A stretch of 18,830 nucleotides of DNA from an uncultured Eubacteriales bacterium (GTDB lineage Bacteria > Bacillota > Clostridia > Oscillospirales > Butyricicoccaceae): contig CAJUGU010000072.1 of NCBI GenBank assembly GCA_910586105.1, positions 1 to 18,830 of the forward strand. Reading direction: 5' to 3'. The notes under the pieces are model-generated. The model saw only the letters and a list, made by a program, of their open reading frames with translations. It made no database searches and was not told the DNA's origin. A program made the position numbers and the translations under genes. Of this stretch, positions 7,726 through 15,109 are shown piece by piece. Every line of letters begins with the position of its first letter. The stretch's first letter is position 1.

Positions 7726-7854
7726 TCCCGCCCGCAGGCGAGGAGAGATGCGCAGCATCTCGGGGTCTGGGGTCTACGACCCCAGCGGGATTCCAAAGGG
7801 CGGAGCCCTTTGGCGCCCTGCGGGGGCGGGGATCCAAGGGGCAGGGCCCCTTGG
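7726..7854. repeat. GC-rich hairpin cluster, copy R2
   Basis: Four perfect hairpins in a row, each with a three-base loop: GAGATGC/GCATCTC (7745-7761), TGGGGTC/GACCCCA (7768-7784), CCAAAGGGC/GCCCTTTGG (7793-7813) and CCAAGGGGC/GCCCCTTGG (7834-7854). The segment 7726-7739 is the reverse complement of a 14-base sequence found at 3667-3680 and 11246-11259. The region 7668-7894 between the PHP and PRD genes holds no convincing gene; the hairpins may end transcription of the PHP gene although none has a T-tract. Confidence 0.75.
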
Positions 7855-7894
7855 GGGAAAATTGCAGCGTTGGCTGGTAATTTATTGATGGGTG

Positions 7895-7937
7895 TGCTAT
7901 ACTGGAGAGGATAGATGGCGGCGTGCGCCGTCTCATC
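7895..7937 (+). promoter_or_regulatory. Extended -10 promoter and leader hairpin of the PRD regulator gene
   Basis: TGCTATACT (7895-7903) is an extended -10 without a clear -35. The short leader contains a hairpin: GATG/CATC closing GCGGCG-TG-CGCCGT (7914-7937, one G-U pair and a two-base bulge), followed by AAAGGAGG at 7944-7951. The hairpin ends shortly before the ribosome binding site and may affect translation or message stability. Confidence 0.5.
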
Positions 7938-7962
7938 CCTATGAAAGGAGGCGGCACCCTTC

Positions 7963-9987
7963 ATGTCCCTTAACGCGGAGCTGCCCAAATTAAGCGCCAA
8001 CAGCCGCAGGCTGATCCAGAAATTGGCCGAGCTGCCCCAAGCATGGATCACCGCCGCCGCTCTCGCCGAAGCCATCGGCGTCAGCCGCCGCACCGTCCTG
8101 CGTGAACTCCCCTCCATCGAAAAATGGCTCACCGCCGCCGGCTTCCGCTTCCAGCGACGCCCCGGTCAGGGACTGTTGCTGGATGAACCCGATCGCGCCC
8201 CCCTGCTCGCGCTCCTGAACAGCGGTTCGCGCCCCGCTCTCCCCAAAACCGAACGGCGGCAAAGGCTGCTGGTTTCCCTGCTTGCGGCAAAAGAGCCCCG
8301 GAAAACGTATGCGCTGGCAAGAGAAGCGGACGCGTCCGAGCATACGCTGGCCGCCGATTTGATTTGGGCGGAGGAGTGGCTGCGCCCCTATAACGTGCAG
8401 ATGTGCAAGCGCCCCGGCGTCGGCGTCTGGCTGGAAGCCGCGCCCGATAAGCGCCGCCGCGCCGTCAGCGCGCTCATGCGCTTGCGGATGCCCAAACAGG
8501 ATGCGCTCCCCGGAAAGCCCTTTGCCCTGCCCGGGCTGCTTGCCCCCGAAACCGCCGACGCGGTCTGGACGCTGCTGCGGGAGTTTGAGCAGCAGGAAGG
8601 ACTGTATTTTACCGACGCCGGGTTCCTTTCGCTGGCGATCCACTGCGCGCTGACCGTAGAACAGATCCGGGCGGGCGATTGGGCCCCGTCGCCGGCAGAG
8701 AAAGCGACCGGGCTTGACCTTGCCGCGCGGCTCGCCAAACGGCTGGAAGCGGCGTTTTCCATCGCGCTCCCCACCGAGGAAGTGCGGTATCTGGCGCTGT
8801 ATCTGGATGCCTATGGCGGGGGTCCAAAGGCCGACGATTGGGGCGAAGCCGGGGAAATGGAGCTGCGCGGCCTCGCCGTCCACCTGATCGCCAGCGTCGA
8901 ACGCGCCCTCGGCGTGGACCTCAGCCGTTACGCTTCCCTCTCCGAAGACCTTTTCCTGCATCTCCGCCCCATGATGTATCGCATCGAACAAGGCGTGCCC
9001 TCCGAAAACCCTCAGCTGACCGTGATCCAGACCGAATACGCCCCGCTATGGCAGGCGACCCGCGCCGCCTGCGACGAAGCCCAGGAAGCCCTCGCCCTCC
9101 CGCCCATCCCCGACGCGGAAGCCGGGTTTTTAGCGATGCACTTCGGCGCGGTTTTAGAGCGCGAATCGCTCGCGCGGATGCGCATCCAGACCATGGTCGT
9201 CTGCCCCTTCGGCATGGCGTCGAGCAAGTTCTTAGCGTCCCAGCTGATGCGGGAGTTTCCGAGCCTGCACATCACCGCGAGCGGTTCGGCCCGCGGCCTG
9301 TCGCCCGAAAGCCTGCGCAGGCAGGGCATTGACCTGCTGGTCTCTACCGTCCCGCTGGACATCGATTTTCCGCATGTCTGCGTGAACGCGATCTTGCAGG
9401 AGCAGGACCGCGCCCGCCTGCGCAGCGCGCTTGCCCAAGTGCAGACCGGCTCCGCCCCCGCGCGGCCCGCCCAGTCGGCCGACAGCCTGCGCTACGCCGG
9501 ACGACTGAGCGCTGCCCTCCTCGACCTGCTCGCGACCCTGAAGATCGAAACCGTGCCGCGCCCCCGCACGCGCGCCGCCCTGATCGCCGAAGCCGCCCGC
9601 CTGTTCGCGCCCGACAACCCCGCGCCGGTCGAACGGGCGCTCGAACGCCGCGAGGCGCTCGGCGATACCTACATCAGGCCTCTGTGGGCGCTGCTGCTGC
9701 ACTGCAAAACGAACGCTGTTTCCGGCTGCCGCCTAGGCTATCTGCGCGCGGAGCCGCCCGTATACGAAGACGGCCGGATGATCCGGGGCGCGCTGGTGCT
9801 GCTCGCCCCCGACGCGGACGACAACGTCCCGACGGAGGTCATGCAGGCGGTCAGCGGCATCCTGATCGAAGACCCGCAGCTGATCGAAGCTCTGCGCGGC
9901 GGCGACCTGGACGGCGCGGCAGCGATCCTTGAGCGCGGCCTTGGCGACCGGTTCCGCGTTGCCCTGCGTAAAAAATGGAAGGCATAG
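7963..9987 (+). CDS. PRD-containing transcriptional activator, MtlR/ManR type
   Basis: 674 residues with the full MtlR-type layout: helix-turn-helix (about 14-58), a second winged-helix region (about 95-160), PRD1 (about 195-290), PRD2 (about 300-400), an EIIB-like domain (about 408-490) and an EIIA-like domain (about 510-674). Phosphorylation sites can be placed: H227 in PRD1, H333 and H393 in PRD2, C414 in the EIIB loop (VVCPFGMASS), and H580 in EIIA (LLHCKTNAV). The second PRD1 site, usually His, is Y280. In this family PRD2 phosphorylation by HPr activates and EIIB phosphorylation by the cognate EIIA inactivates, so the protein senses PTS sugar flux. No PTS gene is adjacent, so its target is unknown. 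The start at 7963 has AAAGGAGG 11 bases upstream. Confidence 0.92.
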   Translation: MSLNAELPKLSANSRRLIQKLAELPQAWITAAALAEAIGVSRRTVLRELPSIEKWLTAAGFRFQRRPGQGLLLDEPDRAPLLALLNSGSRPALPKTERRQRLLVSLLAAKEPRKTYALAREADASEHTLAADLIWAEEWLRPYNVQMCKRPGVGVWLEAAPDKRRRAVSALMRLRMPKQDALPGKPFALPGLLAPETADAVWTLLREFEQQEGLYFTDAGFLSLAIHCALTVEQIRAGDWAPSPAEKATGLDLAARLAKRLEAAFSIALPTEEVRYLALYLDAYGGGPKADDWGEAGEMELRGLAVHLIASVERALGVDLSRYASLSEDLFLHLRPMMYRIEQGVPSENPQLTVIQTEYAPLWQATRAACDEAQEALALPPIPDAEAGFLAMHFGAVLERESLARMRIQTMVVCPFGMASSKFLASQLMREFPSLHITASGSARGLSPESLRRQGIDLLVSTVPLDIDFPHVCVNAILQEQDRARLRSALAQVQTGSAPARPAQSADSLRYAGRLSAALLDLLATLKIETVPRPRTRAALIAEAARLFAPDNPAPVERALERREALGDTYIRPLWALLLHCKTNAVSGCRLGYLRAEPPVYEDGRMIRGALVLLAPDADDNVPTEVMQAVSGILIEDPQLIEALRGGDLDGAAAILERGLGDRFRVALRKKWKA

Positions 9988-10081
9988 CGCACGCATAGGA
10001 GCGCTGCGGGACACCTGTCTCCCGCGCTTGCAGCGCCGGCCTGAAAAACCGGATCAATGCCGCTGTTTTTGGAAAAAAACG

Positions 10082-10110
10082 GTGACAAGCCCCGTTTTAT
10101 GGTGTATAAT
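10082..10110 (+). promoter_or_regulatory. lacI-type gene promoter with possible operator
   Basis: GTGACA (10082-10087), 17 bases, TATAAT (10105-10110): the best-formed promoter on the plus strand. An inverted repeat AAAACGG-N9-CCGTTTT (10076-10098) covers the -35 and part of the spacer and could be an autoregulatory site, though its nine-base centre is unlike the compact CG-centred operators usual for LacI proteins. Confidence 0.75.
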
Positions 10111-10151
10111 AAGGGACAGTATCCGATTTTGGGCAAGGGAGGCAACGATCC

Positions 10152-11150
10152 ATGGGCGACAGCAAGCGGGTGACGATCCAGACCATTGCGGACGAAGCGC
10201 GGGTCTCGAAGTCGACCGTCTCGTGTTTTCTGAACGGCAAGCGGGAGAAAATGAGCGCGGAGACACGGCAGCGCATTGCTGACGTGATCGAGAAATATGA
10301 CTACCGGCCCAGCGCTGCCGCCCGGTCGCTGACGGCGGGGCGATCGAGCCTGTTGGGGGTGATTGTCTGCGACATCACGAATGGCTTTGCGAACCGGCTG
10401 GTGAAGGGGATCGCACAGGCCTGCCGGGAAGGCGGCTATCAGATCCTGGTCGGCACGAGCGAATACGAACCGGAGGCCGAACGGCTTCAACTGGAACGCA
10501 TGATTGATATGAAGGTCGACGGCGTGATCTTACAGCCGACGGGAGCGCCGACCGATTCGATCGATCTACTGCGGCGCGCGGGGATCCCGGTGATCTGCAT
10601 TGATTCCAAGCCTGAGGACGCGCCGTTATGGGTTACGACCAGCAACTACTGTTCGACCTTCCAAGCCGTCGCCCAATGCCTGCAAAGGGGTTATGCGCGC
10701 TGCCTGCTGCTCTCAGCGGATCCGGGGCTGTTGACTTCGCGACAGGAGCGGTACCAGGCGTGCCGGGAAGCGGCCGGGCGGGCGGGAGCGCCTTGCCGGG
10801 CGGAGATCATTGGGGCGGAGACGCCGGACGGGGATATATTGGCGCTTGTGGAGCAGTCGCTTTGCGACCGGACGCTGGTCTTCGTGCCAAGCTGCTGGCT
10901 GCTGCCGAAGGTATTCCGGGCGCTTGCGCCGCTGCATACGGAGATCCCGGAGCGTTTGGGGCTGCTGGGTTTTGACAACGAGGAGTGGGTCGATTTTTCC
11001 CAACCGAGCGTATCGACGATCGTGCAGCCAGCCTTTCAGGAGGGGGCGACGACGGCGGCGCTGTTGATCGACAACATCTTGGGCAAGCCGTCCCCGCTGT
11101 GCAGCGCTACGCTGGAATGCGAGATCGTCCTGCGCGGCTCGACCCGGTAG
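10152..11150 (+). CDS. LacI-family transcriptional regulator, KdgR-like
   Basis: 332 residues, standard length. The N-terminal helix-turn-helix (about 7-30, TIQTIADEARVSKSTVSCFL) and hinge helix (about 52-63, RPSAAARSL) are intact, followed by a periplasmic-binding-protein-like ligand domain (about 66-330) beginning LGVIVCDITNGFANRLVKGI. The sequence style (VIEKYDYRPSAAARSL, and GFDNEEW...STIVQP near the end) is closest to the KdgR branch, which often responds to sugar acids or keto-deoxy sugars; that is recognition from memory, not a search. AAGGGAGG at 10135-10142 supports the ATG at 10152. It stands alone; targets might include itself or the sugar operon on the opposite strand at the right of the window, but no shared operator could be identified. 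Confidence 0.93.
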   Translation: MGDSKRVTIQTIADEARVSKSTVSCFLNGKREKMSAETRQRIADVIEKYDYRPSAAARSLTAGRSSLLGVIVCDITNGFANRLVKGIAQACREGGYQILVGTSEYEPEAERLQLERMIDMKVDGVILQPTGAPTDSIDLLRRAGIPVICIDSKPEDAPLWVTTSNYCSTFQAVAQCLQRGYARCLLLSADPGLLTSRQERYQACREAAGRAGAPCRAEIIGAETPDGDILALVEQSLCDRTLVFVPSCWLLPKVFRALAPLHTEIPERLGLLGFDNEEWVDFSQPSVSTIVQPAFQEGATTAALLIDNILGKPSPLCSATLECEIVLRGSTR

Positions 11151-11160
11151 CGCCGGGGGA

Positions 11161-11312
11161 TTTCGCCCGCTGCGGCGGGCGACGGGGGCGCTGCCCCTCG
11201 ACCTCGCGATTTTTTCGAGAAAAAATCGAGTAAAAGCTTTAGTACGCCTGCGGGCGGGATGGGGTTTCGCCCGCTGCGGCGGGCGACGAAGGGCTTCGCC
11301 CCTCGACCCCGA
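11161..11312. repeat. GC-rich hairpin repeat pair, copy R3
   Basis: A 24-base sequence occurs twice in direct orientation (11161-11184 and 11265-11288), each beginning TTTCGCCCGC and forming the hairpin CGCCCGC-TGCG-GCGGGCG. Each copy is followed by a second small hairpin (GGGGGC-GCT-GCCCC; GGGC-TTC-GCCC) and CCTCGACC. Between them lies a 9-base AT-rich hairpin, CGATTTTTT-CGAG-AAAAAATCG (11207-11228), and the shared 14-base R-family core (11246-11259). These hairpins follow the lacI-type gene and may serve as its terminator. Confidence 0.8.
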
Positions 11313-11337
11313 AATCTTTAGGACCGGTATTTATAAG

Positions 11338-11531
11338 CTAAAGTGGTGGATGGACGGTAGATGGCGCAGCATGACCGCGTCAGATGCCGTCCAGACGCCG
11401 CTTTGGGCTTGTGAATACTGGTTCTAAAACATGACCCGCCGCGTGAAAGCGTCTAAGATGGGAAATGGAACAACAGGAAAGCGTTTTACCTGCGATTGGA
11501 GAGCGGATGCCGCCGACGGCGTCCGTTTTTT
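11338..11531 (+). ncRNA. Candidate structured RNA ending at an intrinsic terminator
   Basis: The 5' part (11338-11406) folds into one long hairpin: 11 pairs (11338-11348 with 11396-11406), a symmetric 3x3 purine-rich internal loop (GAT/AGA), 8 pairs (11352-11359 with 11385-11392), a symmetric GA/GA loop, 6 pairs (11362-11367 with 11377-11382) and a 9-base loop. Five of the 25 pairs are G-U on the plus strand and would be A-C mismatches on the minus strand, so a plus-strand RNA is implied. The terminator at 11504-11531 would give an RNA of about 190 bases. No strong promoter is seen directly upstream (TATTTA at 11328-11333 is weak), so it could instead be part of the lacI-type 3' end. It does not match an RNA class I recognise. 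Confidence 0.4.
11504..11531 (+). terminator. Intrinsic terminator
   Basis: CGGATGCCG-CCGA-CGGCGTCCG is a 9-pair stem with one G-U pair and a four-base loop, followed immediately by six T residues. It is the clearest intrinsic terminator in the window. It lies upstream of the FHA-SEDS promoter, so it ends a transcript coming from the left: the lacI-type message or a separate small RNA. Confidence 0.88.
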
Positions 11532-11579
11532 GCTGCGCGCAGATTTTCCAATTTTTTCGCCGCATTTGCAAAGTGTTCA

Positions 11580-11607
11580 TTGTTTTTTCAAACTTCTGTG
11601 GTATAAT
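11580..11607 (+). promoter_or_regulatory. Promoter of the FHA-SEDS / PBP operon
   Basis: TTGTTT (11580-11585), 16 bases, TATAAT (11602-11607), with TGG before the hexamer giving a perfect extended -10 (11599-11607). It lies about 80 bases before the start codon. Confidence 0.8.
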
Positions 11608-11626
11608 GTTTTTTCGGAAAGTATAC

Positions 11627-11656
11627 CGGAAGGGGCGGCAAGCCCCGCCCCTTCCG
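11627..11656 (+). promoter_or_regulatory. Leader hairpin before the FHA-SEDS gene
   Basis: A perfect 12-base stem, CGGAAGGGGCGG with CCGCCCCTTCCG, closes a six-base loop in the leader, 15 bases before the AAGGAGG region (11671-11677). There is no T-tract, so it is not a standard terminator. It may stabilise the message or influence initiation. Confidence 0.55.
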
Positions 11657-11689
11657 CAGACCCTGACAGAAAGGAGGGTTTTCCCAACC

Positions 11690-13489
11690 ATGGAGCAAAT
11701 CAATCAGGCGCTTCAGCGCCTGCTCGACAAAGTGACCGCCGTCCTCGCCGCCTACCCGGTGATCGAGGCATGGTATACGACGGTCGTCCGGTTCGTATTC
11801 CCGATCCTTGCGATCCTCATTTTGGCCGGCATGATCCGCTCGCTTTGGAACGTCCCGCATACCCCGGAGGTCTGGGCAAAGCTCCGCCTCCCCGCCGGGG
11901 AGGTCATCCCCCTGACCCATTGGGAAAACATCGTCGGCCGCGCCGCCGCTTCCGACGTGGTGCTGTCGTACCCGTCGATCTCCCGCCAGCACGCGGCGCT
12001 CATGCGCGAAAAAGACGGTAGCTGGGCGGTCTACGACCTCGATTCGACCGGCGGCACCACCGTCAATGAATTGCCCGTCGACGGCGTCGCAGCCGTCTCC
12101 GACGGCGATACCATCGCCTTCGGCGGCATCCCCTGCGCCTTCATCCCCGTCACCGCCGAGGAGCGCCGCGCCCAGCGCGAACGCCGCCGGCGGGTCAGCC
12201 GTCCGGTCTCGCCCTGGGGCTCGCTGCTCGTGCTCACCCTCTGGCAGGTGCTGACCGGCCTTCAGCTCATCATCTCCGCCGCGCCCGACGCGTCGGTCAA
12301 CATCCCGCTGGCCTTCCTCGGGCTGACCGTGGTCATGTGGTGCTATTTCCTGCTGATGCGCGCCATGCGCCGCATTGGCTTTGAAATGGAGATCATCGCC
12401 TTCTTCCTATCGACCCTATCGCTCGGTATCACCGCTTCCAGCGCGCCCGAAGCGCTGTTCAAGCAATTCCTTGCGATCTGTCTGGGGCTGACGGTGTTCG
12501 TCATGTTTGGCGTATTCCTGCGAGACCTGTCCCGCGTCCGTATGATCCGCTGGCTGATGGCCGCCGCCGCGATCGGCTTGTTAGGGATCACGCTGGTCCT
12601 TGGTTCGTCCAAGTTTGGCGCGCGGAACTGGCTGTCGCTCGGCGGCATGTCCTTCCAGCCGTCCGAGCTGGCGAAGATCTGCTATATCTTCGCCGGTTCG
12701 GCTACTCTTGACCGACTGTTCCGCAAACGGAACCTGGGCCTGTTTATCCTGCTGACCGGCATTTGCCTTGGCTGTCTTGCGCTCATGAGCGACTTTGGCA
12801 CGGCGGCGATCTTCTTCGTTACCTTCCTTGTGATCGCTTACCTGCGGTCGGGCGACTTCGCAACGCTGTCGCTGATTTGCGGCGGCGCGGTGTTCGGCGT
12901 GATCATGGTGTTGTCGTTCAAGCCGTATATCCTCAAGCGGTTCGCCGTTTGGGGACACGTCTGGGAGGACGCCTCCGGCGCAGGCTACCAGCAGACCCGC
13001 ACCATGAGCGCCGCCGCTTCCGGCGGCCTGATCGGCGTCGGCGCGGGCGAAGGCTGGCTGCACCGCATCGGCGCGGCGGATACCGACCTTGTCTTCGGCA
13101 TGCTCTGCGAGGAGTGGGGGCTGCTGATCGCCGTGCTTGCCGTGCTTTCGATCGTAACGCTGGCCGTGTTCGCGGTGCGCGCGTGCAGCGCCGGACGGTC
13201 GAGCTTCTATATTATTGCGGCGTGCGCGGCGACCAGTTTGCTGGTCTTCCAGACCTGCTTGAATGTGTTCGGCGCGGTTGACCTGCTGCCGCTGACCGGC
13301 GTGACCTTCCCGTTCGTTTCGAACGGCGGTTCGTCGATGCTGTCGGCCTGGGGCCTGCTCGCCTTCCTGAAGGCGACCGACACCCGGCAAAACGCCAGCT
13401 TCGCCATTCGCCTGCCCTCGCGGCGCGAATTAAAGGCCGAAGCGCGGGAAGCAGAGGAACAGGAGGCGCGGTATTATGAAGAAGATTGA
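11690..13489 (+). CDS. FHA domain-SEDS fusion (FtsW/RodA-type glycosyltransferase)
   Basis: 599 residues. A membrane helix (about 31-50) is followed by a cytoplasmic FHA domain (about 64-155) with the phosphothreonine-binding pattern: G83-R84, S98-R99-H101, and N126 in TTVNE. A basic linker leads into a SEDS membrane domain (about 172-565) with GARNWL (310-315), FQPSELAK (322-329), SDFGTA, the catalytic-loop region AADTDLVFG...EEWG (462-477) and GVTFPFVSNGGSS (537-549). SEDS proteins polymerise lipid II into glycan strands. The fused FHA domain suggests control by a Ser/Thr kinase of PknB/PrkC type. ATG 11690 has AAAGGAGGG upstream; a longer frame from 11465 is rejected. It overlaps the class B PBP gene by 14 bases, the usual polymerase-transpeptidase pairing. 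Confidence 0.93.
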   Translation: MEQINQALQRLLDKVTAVLAAYPVIEAWYTTVVRFVFPILAILILAGMIRSLWNVPHTPEVWAKLRLPAGEVIPLTHWENIVGRAAASDVVLSYPSISRQHAALMREKDGSWAVYDLDSTGGTTVNELPVDGVAAVSDGDTIAFGGIPCAFIPVTAEERRAQRERRRRVSRPVSPWGSLLVLTLWQVLTGLQLIISAAPDASVNIPLAFLGLTVVMWCYFLLMRAMRRIGFEMEIIAFFLSTLSLGITASSAPEALFKQFLAICLGLTVFVMFGVFLRDLSRVRMIRWLMAAAAIGLLGITLVLGSSKFGARNWLSLGGMSFQPSELAKICYIFAGSATLDRLFRKRNLGLFILLTGICLGCLALMSDFGTAAIFFVTFLVIAYLRSGDFATLSLICGGAVFGVIMVLSFKPYILKRFAVWGHVWEDASGAGYQQTRTMSAAASGGLIGVGAGEGWLHRIGAADTDLVFGMLCEEWGLLIAVLAVLSIVTLAVFAVRACSAGRSSFYIIAACAATSLLVFQTCLNVFGAVDLLPLTGVTFPFVSNGGSSMLSAWGLLAFLKATDTRQNASFAIRLPSRRELKAEAREAEEQEARYYEED

Positions 13490-14846
13490 ACGGCGCGCCA
13501 TCCTTTGCACCATCCTCGCGGCGGTGCTCCTGCTGGGGTTGGGCATTTACCTGTACCGTTTCGTGCGCCACGGCGCAAGCTGGGCGTCATTCCCCTCCAA
13601 CCGCCACCTCTACAACAGCAGCGGGCAGCTGGCCAGCGGTACCGTGACCGATCGCGACGGCGATATCCTGACCCAGGTCGACGGCAGCGGGCGGCGCACC
13701 TATTATGATTCCTCCACCGTCCGCCGCGCAACCCTCCACGCGGTCGGCGACCCCTCGGGCAACATCGGTACCGGCGCGCTGACCGCCTTCGCCGATAAGC
13801 TGTCGGGTTACAACCTGATTACCGGGGCCTATTCGCCGCTCGGCAGCGGCAATACGCTGGCGCTCACCATCGACGCGCATTATAATTACGTAGCGTACAA
13901 CGCGCTGGACGGGCGCAAGGGTGCGGTCGGCGTTTACAATTACAAGACCGGTGAAATCCTCTGCATGGTATCGAACCCCGCCTTCGATCCGCTCGACCCG
14001 CCCGTGATTGAGGACGGCGACGAGCGCTGGGAAGGGGTTTATCTGAACCGGTTCCTGTCGTCAACGTTCACCCCCGGTTCGGTCTTCAAAACGGTTACCA
14101 TGATGGCGGCGATCGAACAGATCCCCGACCTGTATCAGCGGACGTGGACGTGCACCGGTTCGACCGACGTCGGCGGCCAGCCGGTCACCTGCCTGGAAGC
14201 CCACGGCGAAATCGACGTGGAGCAGGCGCTCGCGAAATCCTGCAACGCGGTGTTCGCGCTGCTGGCGAACGAGCTGGGCGCGGCGACGATGCAGGAATAT
14301 ACCGACAAATCAGGGCTGACCAGTTCCTATTCGGTCAGCGGGATCTCGACGGTACCGAGCAAATTCACCTTTGCCGGGACGAGCCAGAACGAGCTGGGCT
14401 GGGCGGGCGTCGGCCAGCACCACGACGCGATCAATCCGTGTTCGCTGATGGTGTTTATGGGCGCGGTCGCGAATGGAGGACAGGCGGCGGTACCGCAGCT
14501 GGTGCTGTCGGTGAACACGAGTTTCGGGTTCTCCACCTACTGGTACCGGGAAAAGCTGACCGATACGCTCATTGAGCCGTACACGGCTTCCAAGCTGGCC
14601 GACGCAATGAGTTATACGGCGGAATATACCGGGAAAAGCCGATTTGGCAATATCGATATCTGCGTCAAGTCGGGCACGGCGGAGGTCGGCGGCGGCAAAC
14701 AGCCGAACGCATGGTTCACCGGGTTTATTCGTGATGAAGCGCATCCGTATGCATTCGTGGTAATGGTGGAAAACGGCGGCGGCGGTTCGGCGGTTGCGGG
14801 GAGCGTCGCGGCGCAGGTGCTTGACCCGATCGTGAATGGTTATTGA
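13476..14846 (+). CDS. Class B penicillin-binding protein, PbpA-like transpeptidase
   Basis: 456 residues. One N-terminal membrane anchor (about 9-28), a short non-catalytic region (about 40-140) and a transpeptidase domain (about 147-450). Catalytic motifs are complete: S202-V-F-K205 (TPGSVFK), S255-C-N257, and K398-S-G-T401. The protein crosslinks peptidoglycan stem peptides outside the membrane. It is shorter than elongasome PBP2 or divisome PBP3 and resembles the short PbpA type paired with RodA in Actinobacteria. The AGGAGG site (13461-13466) and the start lie inside the end of the FHA-SEDS gene, giving a 14-base overlap and coupled translation, so the two products probably form one complex. 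It could serve division, elongation or sporulation; the sequence does not decide. Confidence 0.94.
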   Translation: MKKIERRAILCTILAAVLLLGLGIYLYRFVRHGASWASFPSNRHLYNSSGQLASGTVTDRDGDILTQVDGSGRRTYYDSSTVRRATLHAVGDPSGNIGTGALTAFADKLSGYNLITGAYSPLGSGNTLALTIDAHYNYVAYNALDGRKGAVGVYNYKTGEILCMVSNPAFDPLDPPVIEDGDERWEGVYLNRFLSSTFTPGSVFKTVTMMAAIEQIPDLYQRTWTCTGSTDVGGQPVTCLEAHGEIDVEQALAKSCNAVFALLANELGAATMQEYTDKSGLTSSYSVSGISTVPSKFTFAGTSQNELGWAGVGQHHDAINPCSLMVFMGAVANGGQAAVPQLVLSVNTSFGFSTYWYREKLTDTLIEPYTASKLADAMSYTAEYTGKSRFGNIDICVKSGTAEVGGGKQPNAWFTGFIRDEAHPYAFVVMVENGGGGSAVAGSVAAQVLDPIVNGY

Positions 14847-14921
14847 GCGCGGAGCGTCCCGGCGCCGCCCAGAAGGCTCCGGAAATCGCGCGGATCGTTC
14901 CCTGAATTGTAAACCGAAAAC

Positions 14922-14955
14922 GTCAAAGGCGAGGGCAACAGCCCTCGCCTTTGAC
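14922..14955. terminator. Perfect 15-base-stem hairpin after the PBP gene
   Basis: GTCAAAGGCGAGGGC-AACA-GCCCTCGCCTTTGAC is a perfect 15-pair hairpin 75 bases after the PBP stop. It is followed by ATAAGG rather than a T-tract, and preceded by ACCGAAAAC, which gives only a weak T-run on the opposite strand. Its position between convergent genes suggests a terminator or message-end stabiliser, but it is not canonical. Confidence 0.55.
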
Positions 14956-15109
14956 ATAAGGAATTAAGAAGAGAGATATGAGGATCCCCGAATGGCCGGA
15001 AGTCCCCGGTATTCGGGGGGAAGATAGCTTGGAATTTGGCACAGGGATGGATCCCAATGCCAAACGGCGCGAGACGACCCCTGCATCTCAAAGAGCGCCG
15101 CAGCCGCTC

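Larger units (their letters stand above)
11151..11689. other. Long intergenic region between lacI-type and FHA-SEDS genes
   Basis: A 539-base stretch without a credible gene. In order it holds the R3 hairpin repeats (11161-11312), a long plus-strand hairpin (11338-11406), about 100 bases with only weak secondary structure, an intrinsic terminator (11504-11531), a promoter (11580-11607) and a leader hairpin (11627-11656). The single open frame through its right half crosses the terminator and promoter and is rejected. Confidence 0.7.

Noticed and set aside
3619..7854. Short repeats considered as a CRISPR array.
   Set aside because: Copies are few, unevenly spaced, in both orientations and lack regular spacers; no cas gene is present.
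7990..8991. A 333-codon minus-strand frame inside the PRD regulator gene.
   Set aside because: Shadow of the regulator; low-complexity Gly, Gln and Arg-rich translation with no domain.
11400..11430. GGTTCTAAAAC considered as a tRNA T-arm.
   Set aside because: No matching acceptor stem, anticodon arm or T-stem pairing around it.
11465..11689. N-terminal extension of the FHA-SEDS frame, adding 75 residues.
   Set aside because: It crosses an intrinsic terminator and a strong promoter, and the ATG at 11690 has a good ribosome binding site.
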